A stretch of 64,000 nucleotides of DNA from Favolaschia claudopus. Its lineage: Eukaryota > Basidiomycota > Agaricomycetes > Agaricales > Mycenaceae. A model generated the notes under the pieces. The model had not been told where the DNA came from and did no database searches. It saw nothing but the letters and a program-made list of their open reading frames with translations. Positions 45,101 to 53,322 of this stretch are shown piece after piece. Numbering within the stretch: position 1 is the first letter of the stretch; each line of letters opens with the position of its first letter. The stretch is from NCBI GenBank assembly GCA_037176885.1, contig JAWWNJ010000018.1, positions 1,488,001 to 1,552,000 on the forward strand, written 5' to 3'. Made by a program: the position numbers and the translations under genes.

Positions 45101-45825
45101 TTGGTTGCGATCATTTCTGGTTCCAGGTTGTTCTTACCGCGCTGTGATTGTGAACCTTGCGCGGAGCGCCAGAACCAGGCATATTGATTCAAGCCCTTTT
45201 CAGCAACCAGTTTGAATAGGAACCTTAACGAAAAATCCAGCCGCGAGCTTACATTGCCAATTTTGGCATTCGGGTGAATTGAGGAAGTTGCGTCGAGTTT
45301 TAATGGGACTTGAACAGAGTAGTGTCTATGGAGAAATATCAAACACTTTGGTGCCCACAATCGACTAGAAAATAGCATGAGCCTGACAAAAAGAACGGAA
45401 AGTTGTCGAAAAGAAAGTTGAACCAACCAACACGTGCCAAAGCTGTCGTGACTGATCCTTATTTCAAACTCCGGTCAGTATCTGAACAGCTGATGTGAGT
45501 GGATTGGTCAACAACCAGAGCAGGTAAATGGCCTTGGATATTTGGGAGGGCTTTAATACGATGAAAGACATTCCTCCCTTTATCTCAGACTTTTTGACGC
45601 TAAAACGAGTATCTTTGGGCTTTATTTCAGTATCTGGCCAAGAGACGGCAAGCCGTAACGTTGGGAGCCGAGCCGTGAGAGCAGCGCAAAAAGCCGATGT
45701 CGGCCGAAAATGGATACCAAGAAATATCCCCGAGATCCCCGAATCTCCCTCAATCTCCCGCAATATTTTCGTTTCTTTATTTTCTTTATTTTTTTATTTT
45801 TGTCCACCACCATCAGTATCGGGCC
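42198..45825. repeat. 3.6-kb near-perfect palindrome
   Basis: The left arm (42198 to about 44006) is matched base for base by the reverse complement to about 44022-45825, ending in GGCCCGATACTGATGG on both outer sides. I see one substitution (about 43204: A against G) and one 5-bp indel near the centre (AGTTA present only in the left arm). The spacer is about 15 bp. Every open frame in the left arm recurs on the opposite strand on the right, and none matches a known family; the longest is 170 codons. TGAATCT occurs immediately outside both ends. It may be a foldback transposon, a recent inverted duplication or an assembly/hairpin artefact. Confidence 0.85.
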
Positions 45826-45835
45826 TGAATCTACG

Positions 45836-45975
45836 CCCTCAGTGACTCCCCAACACTCGAAAGTGAGGCTGGGTAGGAGACTGAATCTACATGCGAAAAT
45901 TGTCCAACTTGCGGCCATCAGTCTCTGCATCGCCAGCATCATTCCCACGGACGCTTCACTGACCTACCCGGGCTA
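45836..45975. repeat. Outer inverted homology, right side
   Basis: This is the partner of 41573-41797: AGTGAGGCTGGGTAGGAGAC and CGGACGCTTCACTGACCTAC are its inverted blocks. It lacks the roughly 100 bp of extra sequence present on the left. No gene is assigned. Confidence 0.6.
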
Positions 45976-46699
45976 CCCCGCATCAGCGCCCAGACTTTCT
46001 ATAGATCCTTGAGAACGACTATCTTCTCATCGACTCGGCAGAAAGTCTGAGTAGCGAGACTATGGACGACCACAGTTGCCTCGTAGACGACGCGGCGGTG
46101 GCGAGTGCACTCGGCGAGATTGACATCCATTCCCCGGCGCCGAAACCTGTCGATCGGAGTCGCAGAGTTACGAAATGCTTTGAGTTACTCCGGCGTCCGA
46201 GCTCGAGCCGGAGACTGAGCTCGGAGATAAATTTGATGCATTATGTACCACTTACAACATTCCCGTAACCAAGCTACCAACAACACGAATGCTGTCAGCC
46301 GCCTTTGGCCGCTCATCGGTGCCTACAGCGAGCTCACCAATCGCGCACATATCTTTGTTGTGCGCGTTCGTGCTTTGCCAAACTGGTTTTGGTTATAGCC
46401 TTTACTGCTCCGAGAAATTCGCACCTCAAATAACTTCCCCTTGGTGCCGGCGCGAATGAGGCGGGAAGGCAGGGCGGGACGGTGAGCGGCGCCAGTGAGA
46501 TGATGACCTTGCACAGATCCCGTCGGTTGCTGCTGCTGGTGACTGATTCGTGACTGATAGTCACCCATCATCTCATCAAATTTATCTCCGAGCTCGGTCT
46601 CGGGCTCGAGCTCGGACGCCGGAGTAACTCTTTGCGTCTTCCTCAATGACTGCGTGCAGGCAATCAATAGCGCGTACGACCGGCTCACCCCAGCATCGG
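45976..46699. other. Rearranged gene-like sequence with a local inverted repeat
   Basis: 46186-46240 (CTCCGGCGTCCGAGCTCGAG ... GAGATAAATTTGATG) is repeated inverted at about 46572-46638. Between them the minus strand reads MMGDYQSRISHQQQQPTGSV and related sequence. On the plus strand MDDHSCLVDDAAVASALGEI is open from 46062. These look like pieces of the kinase gene or a neighbour that suffered a local inversion. Confidence 0.35.
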
Positions 46700-48645
46700 C
46701 AAGTTCGTGCTGAAGCCCAGACAGAAGCGATGGTACCCGCAGTTCTATTTCCACCGCAACGAGGATGCTACTGTGGATGGCATCGATTCTGTCAGCCGCT
46801 CCGCTGAAACCGGACGTTGTGGGGCTCCACGAAAAAGACTTCAATCCCAAGGCCCTTCCTTGCTGTTGGGGCTTCTTGGATGCGACAAATCCACAAGTTC
46901 GGATTCCGGTGGAGGTGAAGAAGGCGTGGCCGGAGCTCATATGGCAGGCGGGAACCTACGCTCGAGCTCTTCGTAGCGCTACCCTTGAGCGTGCCTTCAG
47001 GCTCGTCTTTGGTTATAACCAGGCCACTTGCGACTTTCGGGTCCTTATCTTCCACAACGGCGGCCTCGCTGTAAGCCTGCCGTGCGATCTGAGGTCCCCC
47101 TCCGGCCGCAAAGATGTGGTGCGCATGCTTTGGCCTGTCTTCCTCTGGCAGGACGCTGAAGATGCTGGATTTCCATCTTTCACTGATGGTGATCACCTTG
47201 CGCTGGACGGCAGCGACAATACGGACTGCATCGCTCGTCGTGTGGCCATCCTTTCTCATTCACTGACCTGCCGAGGCCGTGGAACCCTTGTAATCAAGGC
47301 TCAGCTTTGCCTTCCGACCAAGACTGCTACCCAAAGCGTCTCATTTATTGGCCTCCAACCTGAAACCTGTCTGAATGGTGGACCCCGCCGCACGCGAGCC
47401 TCAACACAGTCCAAAACCCAGGCGTCGAAAGACCGTAAAGGCAAGTTCTCATTATACTTGGCGGTGTGGTTGCGTACATGCGCAGTAGATGAGCGTGAAG
47501 CTAAACAGGCCACTACAGGCCAGAAGCAACTTGGTATGACTTTCCTCTTTGATTTCCTCGTTTCCCCGTTATTCTGAAACGACTTGAACTTGAGGCTCCG
47601 GCACCAAAAAATCTTTCGAATTGATAAAGATACGGCAGTCGCCGTCTCCGCAGCCCTCTTGTGAGTGCTGTCTGCGCTCGATTTCTCGGTCTGAGCTGTG
47701 TTCAAGCTCCTGGGAATCACCAATCACCAGGACCGTCAGTTGCTATCGACATTCCCCGTACGCCCAAACTGTTTACCACTCTCTATTTCGAGTGTTCCCA
47801 CAAATTGCCCCAGAGATCCGATCTGTGAAGTATCACGACGAAGCGGTTGCAGCATCAGCATGTGTTGCCCCAGAGTTTCGCACACTGGGCGCGGCTTTCA
47901 CTCCCGAGGATGGTCTTGAGGTCTTTCAAAGTGCAGCCTCGCGCTTTCGTATAGCTCCCAAAGGTTCCGCCCCTTCATCGGCGCCTGACAGCTGTGTTGT
48001 CCGGGTTTCTTCTCCCAAGACCTCTGGCCCGGGGCCATTGAACGAAACGGCAATGGCATCTGCTTGTTCCGGGCTTTTTGGACTTCCCATCACCCAGACC
48101 TGGTTTCAAGCATGCTTCAAAAGCGGCCGACCTGTATCTTCTGCACTTTTCGAGCCCACAGAAAACGGCAACGACACTTCAGTGCATTGGTCGTTCTCGA
48201 AGGATAGCAAAGTCAACCCCGATCCGGACCGCCGGCCAATGATTATCTGCATTATGAAGGAGGAGGGGATGTCCTTGGAACGATGCGCCGGTGCTGAAGA
48301 TTTGTGTGAATCGATACTCCACGCGCTTCTAGGTGCAAAACTTAGTATCTAGAACCTCGTTCTCCTTTAACTTGTCCTTAGGGTGGCTGGCTTCTTACGA
48401 GCGAGGCTGGCTTCAACGCGACCCTAGCATCGGCAACATACTAAGACTTTGCCACGATCGAGTGCAGTCTTGGGGCGCTGACACCACGCTAGAAGAGGAG
48501 GGGGAGCATCTTGACAAGCAGTTGGAGTCATTTCATCTAAAGTCATCTACCTCGGTGACCCTTGGCACTTGGGATCCGAAGCGCGCCTCGGAGGTCGAAA
48601 GTGCTGTGATTGCTCTCGGTAGACCCCGTGGCTGTAGGGCGGGGT
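46700..48645 (+). pseudogene. FunK1-type fungal protein kinase pseudogene
   Basis: FunK1 kinases are a family expanded in mushroom-forming fungi; they would phosphorylate protein substrates, otherwise undefined. Seen: KRWYPQFYFHRNEDATVDGI, KPDVVGLHEKDFNPKALPCC, IPVEVKKAWPELIWQAGTYA and SLPCDLRSPSGRKDVVRMLW. The second half has MIICIMKEEGMSLERCAGAE, LCESILHALLG and, after an intron (about 48334-48380), WLASYERGWLQRDPSIGNIL. The last is the catalytic loop, where the usual H-R-D reads Q-R-D. A frame change occurs at about 46795, and 47577-47640 does not join cleanly. The frame ends at a stop about 60 codons beyond the loop, so the C-terminal lobe is missing. Confidence 0.7.
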
Positions 48646-48752
48646 GAATATGCCGCCACTGCCGCACGCAGTTGGAGTCAGAGTTGGGGAGCCTGAAATC
48701 CACTTGCGTCATAGTTGCCTAAACTCGCTTCCCGTTGGTTTCGACACTCCCA

Positions 48753-49230
48753 CTAGCTCCCACTCGAGGTAAACCGTAATCCCAAGGCTCTTGTAAACTT
48801 CCAATGCTTTTCCCGGGAAAGAGGCTTAGTAAGGATGTCGGCCACCATGTCGTGGGTAGACACGTAGCGAATGACGGCCTCGCCTTTTGCCACAATGTCG
48901 TCGCGAATGAAGTGGTATTTGCGCTGTATGTGTTTGGTGCGTGCTCGGAATTGTGGGTCTCGACAGAGGATGATAGCTGCTTGATTATCACAGAAGAGTT
49001 CTGTGGGTCCGCGCTGCTCGTGGCCGACTTCTGCAAAGAAGGTGCGCAACCAGACTAGGTGCTGCCCGGCGTTTGACAGTCCAATGTATTCTGACTCAGT
49101 TGAGGATAGGGCAACCATGCCTTGCCGTTTGCTGGACCAGCCCAGATGAGCACCGGCGGAAGAGCAGCACCAGCGAAAAAAGTCCGCGAGCTTGACAGGA
49201 GCTCAGCCGAATGATCTCGGAAGATAAACA
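48753..49230 (-). pseudogene. Copia RNase H C-terminal fragment
   Basis: The minus strand reads WSSKRQGMVALSSTESEYIG, TELFCDNQAAIILCRDPQF, ARTKHIQRKYHFIRD and DMVADILTKPLS. These are the RNase H end of a Ty1/copia Pol. Upstream reverse-transcriptase sequence is absent. It belongs to a different subfamily from the copia at 52992-58481, whose corresponding region reads WASRKQRVVAASSTEAEYIA. Confidence 0.82.
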
Positions 49231-49365
49231 GTCGGATGTTGGCCGGCCTCCCTCCAGAAAACGCGGCTAGCTGACATTGTAAGAGGGGGAAGGATAGGTT
49301 CCGGATCCAGCGTTGCTCAGCAAGGTTGGGACTTATAGCCTTTTGGGCGGGGCCCATAACCTACT

Positions 49366-49745
49366 ATGTCCACTGCCACGTCATGGGAACTCCCATCTTC
49401 CGCGACTCATTGGTTTCCTCGCAGCGACTCGGACTGTCTCAAAGACGTGAACAACTACCTTCCATGGTCGATCCGGATGCTCTCCTCGTTCAATACTTGC
49501 GGGCTGAAGGGTGTCGTCGAGGGTAAAGTAACCGAGGCAGACGCGACTGACGAAGCTGTGTGGCAGAAGAAAGATGCTTCTGCCCTCAACAATCTCATGG
49601 GCTGCATCGCACCGGAACTTTGCCGGAACTCGTGGTTAAAGTTTCAAGCAGCAAAACTGTCAAAGACGCCTGGGACTCGCTCGCGACTAGTCTCGGAAAC
49701 CCAGACGTTTAGCCGCAATCCGAGAGGGCTCGGAGCTCTTTCCTG
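49366..49745 (+). pseudogene. Copia Gag-like fragment
   Basis: The frame reads LKDVNNYLPWSIRMLSSFNT, VVEGKVTEADATDEAVWQKK and ALNNLMGCIAPELC. The pattern N-Y-x-x-W-x-x-R-M...A-W-x-x-x-D-x-x-A is that of copia Gag (UBN2/DUF4219-like) proteins. It breaks off near SKTPGTRSRLV. It diverges from the RNase H fragment on the left, so the two cannot be ends of one simple insertion. Confidence 0.6.
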
Positions 49746-50156
49746 ATCTGTAATTGGGGGAGCTTGCTCCCCCTTTTATCAAAGCGGACACCAAATGGTG
49801 ATCATGATGGGGCTGTGCTGGAGCGTATGATGGGTGTCGTAAATCAGAGACCGCCGTGATAAAAACACGTTCCGAGAACGATCTTCAAGTTGTGAGTGTG
49901 CTGCGGCACTGCTGCCGGTTGAACCTCATAAGCATTTTCTGACCTGCGATGTAGGTTATGTAGGTACCGCTGCCGCATATGCTCGCCCGTTTGTCAAATA
50001 AATAAAGCACATATCTCGAGACCGAATAATATATCTCACCTGAGAGAAGAGATATATTCTACCCCAAACTATCTCTAATTCAGAACAGGGATCCAGAAGG
50101 ACTGTGGCCGAAATAAGGCAGGGACTGCGGCCATATGGCACATATACTATGGCACA
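49746..50156. other. Hairpin repeat copy 3 and spacer
   Basis: 49756-49790 carries the GGGGGAGCTTGCTCCCCC hairpin and TTTTATCAAAGCGG, a truncated copy of the 5516-5720 repeat. The rest has no gene. At 50131-50160 GGCACATATACTATGGCACA shows a short direct repeat at the edge of the next element. Confidence 0.4.
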
Positions 50157-50259
50157 TATACTGTATAAAAATTCAAAATCGACAACTTGACCTTTTTTTG
50201 AGTAAATTAGCCGCAACTAGGACATTTTGAAGACAAAATATTGGCAACTCAAAGGGTTA

Positions 50260-50639
50260 CAGCTATGTACAAAACACTGGAGCGCTCCGAAAAAAAGTTC
50301 ACACAACGGTTTTGACAGCTCCTGCCTAATTCGGCCAGCCCCCTCCACTCTCTCCAACGACACTCGCCCTTTCGTCACTGCTCCTGGAACGTCTCTCTCG
50401 CCTACCATGCCCTACAATACCTTCCGCTACATCCCTCCTGCACACAAGCGGCTCATGATTACCATGGCCGCCAACGGGATGTCCAATCAAGAGCATAGGC
50501 TGCAACACGAGGTCGCCCCGCCCTGACGCGCCAGCCGTCGACGCAATGGATCCGGCAGTGCCTACCTCATATGGTAATTGACGTCATCGCATCAATGGGA
50601 ACTTTTTTTCGGAGCGCTCCAGTGTTTTGTAGATAGCTG
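50260..50639 (+). mobile_element. CAGCTATCTAC mariner-type MITE, copy 2, with transposase start
   Basis: Ends CAGCTATGTACAAAACACTG and its inverse are flanked by TA (50258-50259, 50640-50641). At 50407 an ATG opens MPYNTFRYIPPAHKRLMITM and AANGMSNQE, similar in layout to the start of the transposase at 37459 (RRHIPKEQKQLITTMSAHMS). The frame then breaks into short unrelated sequence. It is an internal-deletion derivative of an autonomous mariner rather than a random MITE. Confidence 0.85.
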
Positions 50640-50980
50640 TAACAACTTTGGGGGCACACAACCGACTTGACCACAACTTGGATGGAGCGCAACATTTGAG
50701 ATTACAACTTTCCAAGGTGACAACTGCGAAATGTCAGGTTGACAACATTGGAAGGGTAGGCAAGCAACTACAACTTCCCTAAGTAGCAACTAAATCAGGT
50801 ACAAGTTTCCGGACTACAACTCTAGCCAGCAACAATGTTTTGAGGCTGACAACTCATCGACGGCAACTTGTTCAGACCGGGTGCCGTAACTTGATTGACA
50901 GCGCGAATCCACACGTGATGTTTGTTGATCTTCTCTCTTGACTTCATCATCGCCGCTGCTCGTCGTCCAATCAACGTCCA

Positions 50981-51854
50981 ATGCCCGAGGCCAGAGAAGC
51001 CAAATGCTCATTCATCATCTGTGACGAATACTTTGGGCCTATTCTCGTCAAAGATGGTGCTTTACCGCTCGAACGGATCGACATCGACGCCACGGAGAAG
51101 GAGCAGAAACGGTTCCCAAAGTCTCATCCCGCTCATCAAGGCCTTCCCTATGCCATCGACTCCTCGTGCACGGCCAAGCGCGGCACCAACAAGTCTCAGG
51201 GCTCTGTCTACCCCCCCATGTGGCGCACCACTGGGAAGACGAAGGCTACAAATCGTCTCGGGGAGTTGGCTTTGGTCGGGATGGAATACACTTATAGCGG
51301 GATAATCTTGAATCTAGGGGGTCTGTTCTTAATGTTATTTCGTCTCTCTTGTCTTCTTGTCTTCCTTTGCTTTCAGATTCAATTCTTGACCCACACTTCG
51401 GCGCATCCGATGTCTCGGGCCGCATACGAATCATCGATTAAGGTGGTGAATAAAGAGGTAAATACGGTCTAGTTCATCACTTTCATAGACTCAATCTTCG
51501 CTGAGACGCGAAGGCACAGCATATTAAAGAACGCGCTAGGATAGACGAGGACTTCTGCCTCATCATTGCCAGCTTGGTGCGTCGTCGCTAACTTACACTG
51601 CTAATTGGTCTGACATACACATCATAAAGATCTTTCCTCGCGTCGCCATCCTCCGTAACGACATCGTCAAATTCATCACCCCAAAGACGGACGACTATTT
51701 CAAACTCACCGGCTACAGCTCAACAAAGAAGGACAACCGCGAGCGCGTCGAAAAAGCACTCCAGGACTACCACTTCATCTTCCCTGTGGTGTGGAAGAAA
51801 GCTGCCGCTGCTGCCGACGGCGCCGCCGACGATGCTGCTAATCCTAAACTCGAG
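50981..51854 (+). pseudogene. DUF6532-like gene fragment
   Basis: Frames in order: MPEAREAKCSFIICDEYF; DIDATEKEQKRFPKSHPAHQ; a segment FAETRRHSILKNALG near 51500; then IFPRVAILRNDIVKFITPKT, TKKDNRERVEKALQDYHFIF and PVVWKK. The N-R-E-R-V-E...F-I-F-P block resembles Agaricomycete DUF6532 proteins, of unknown function and common in transposon-rich regions. The exon ends at a possible donor (about 51855) and the characteristic C-terminal half is missing. Frame changes between blocks indicate decay or unmodelled introns. It is the only coding sequence between the two AAGTTGT arrays. Confidence 0.4.
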
Positions 51855-51895
51855 GTATGGCCATCGTTTTTCTGTTATACAAAGTGGTAAAATAG

Positions 51896-52090
51896 AGGGT
51901 TTGCGAAGAGCCATTGGAGCCATTGAATGGCTACCGATTTCCGTATTAGGAAAGTTTGATGGGCTAAACTTTTATGTCGAAGTCAAGAAGAGCTATTTGG
52001 AATGAAAATTGGATGCTCAGACCGGGGGTAGCTTTCGTCAATACGCCGGTGCGTAGCCATTAGCCATTCAATGGCTGCATCGCAAACAGG
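51896..52090. mobile_element. MITE with GGTTTGCGA ends
   Basis: GGTTTGCGAAGAGCCATTGG and the inverse of GGCTGCATCGCAAACAGG form imperfect TIRs, with ATTGAATGGCTA as an inner pair. The larger element at 60202-61420 has related ends (TTGCGCAAAAGCCATACGAG). It follows directly after the DUF6532-like exon. Confidence 0.55.
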
Positions 52091-52654
52091 CTAATAAGGC
52101 GCGACCAGCGGCCCCGGTAAAATCATGCGAGGTAAATCAGCAGCATGGCTCATAAATAGCATACTCTCAATGTTTCAAAAGAGATTTTTGGCATTTCCTG
52201 CATATAGTTTAGTGAGAAAGATCAAACTCAGAGTCCGAACCAAAACCAAGAGTTCCAAGTGACAAGTCAGAAGTTGCTACCAGACAAAGTTGTCGCCAGA
52301 TTCAGTTGTAGCCAGACAGACTGTTACAATCCCAAGTTGTATACAAAAGAAGTTGCCTCCAGAAAGAGTTGTAGCCCCAGTTTCGTTGCGGACAAAAAGT
52401 TGTTGTCGACACTGTTGTGAGCAGAGTGAAAGTTGTTGATGCCGGCATAGAATCACAATCAGTTGTCACATCACAAACATGTCACTTCTCAAAGTTGTCG
52501 TCCGCGAGGTTGTATACTAATTATCATTCAGCTCGAAGTTGCCAGCGGTACAACAAAGTTGTTGCTAAAAGTGTAAGTTGTACCCTAATTTACCACACAT
52601 GTGGCAAATAATAAATATACAGTATATCGCCCATACTAGTGCGCTGCTTACGTC

Positions 52655-52991
52655 TACACAATTGAATTTCAAACACGCGGGCTACCTCACATGCACATGC
52701 TCATTTTTTTGGAGCGTCCCTGGAAACTGCTCAACCCCGACGACATCGACTCGATAATCTCCGCGAAGTGGCCGGACCCTGATCGGGAGCCCCTGCTGTT
52801 TGAGACCGTACAGCGCTGCATGGTTCACGGACCGTGCGGGGCTCTCAATCCGCGTGCACCATGTATGGAGAAAGGGAGGTGCACAAAGTACTTCCCCAAA
52901 CCTTTCCAACCCCACACGTCGATGGATACTGACGGTTATCCTCTGTATCACCGTCCGGATGATGGGCGTACGTACCCTGTTGGCCGCCATA
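52655..52991 (+). pseudogene. Helitron Rep domain fragment (5' part)
   Basis: The frame reads AAYVYTIEFQTRGLPHMHML, IFLERPWKLLNPDDIDSII, RCMVHGPCGALNPRAPCMEK and DGYPLYHRPDDGRTYPVGRH. GLPHMHMLIF is the H-x-H metal-binding motif of the HUH endonuclease that nicks DNA in rolling-circle Helitron transposition. The reading frame continues on the far side of the copia element at 58482 (MVDNSWIVSYNPYLSAKYDC), so the two were one gene. The start of Rep and the helicase are absent. Confidence 0.85.
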
Positions 52992-53263
52992 TGTCAAGAC
53001 TATACCTAAGACACTACTGTGAGTACAAGCTCTCACTGCTCCCAAGATGTGGAAAGACGGTTAATATTCACCTAAGACACTACTGTGAGTACAAGCTACG
53101 TATGTATGAGTATCTCGCGTAGTGTAGTAATGAAGAATCGCTTACCCCTCACTGCTCCCAAGATGTGGAAAGACGGTGAGAGGCAAGGTCACACGGTCAC
53201 GACCTGTTATAGGTCGCGCCGTGTCACGCTCTAATCTACAAGTCCGTGACGCCAGAACCAACA
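52992..53263 (-). repeat. Copia 3' LTR (longer copy)
   Basis: In element orientation it begins TGTTGGTTCTGGCG and ends TAGTCTTGACA. It is 272 bp against 160 bp for the partner at 58322-58481. The extra 112 bp consists of a partial internal duplication (CACTACTGTGAGTACAAGCT and CTCCCAAGATGTGGAAAGAC each occur twice) plus about 60 bp of new sequence. The target duplication CCATA precedes it at 52987-52991. Confidence 0.85.
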
Positions 53264-53322
53264 CACCCCCTCGTCTCGGACGCCTACAACACACACCCCC
53301 TCACGCACAACACACCCCCTCA
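53264..53322 (-). repeat. Triplicated polypurine-tract unit
   Basis: Three copies of CAACACACCCCCTC (plus strand) lie between the pol stop and the 3' LTR; on the element strand each reads GAGGGGGTGTGTTG, the tract that primes plus-strand synthesis plus the first LTR bases. Confidence 0.7.

Larger units (their letters stand above)
50157..52626. mobile_element. Candidate element with mirrored ACAACTT/AAGTTGT arrays
   Basis: The left 50170-50900 carries about 12-15 copies of ACAACTT or close variants in one orientation, spaced roughly 12-30 bp. The right 52260-52590 carries a comparable array of AAGTTGT in the opposite orientation. ATATACTGTATA at about 50157 and TATACAGTATAT at about 52618-52629 may be short terminal repeats. 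Inverted arrays of a short motif near both ends are what transposase-binding subterminal repeats look like in hAT, CACTA and related elements. The centre holds a DUF6532-like gene fragment. A mariner MITE (50260-50639) is inserted in the left array. Confidence 0.5.
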
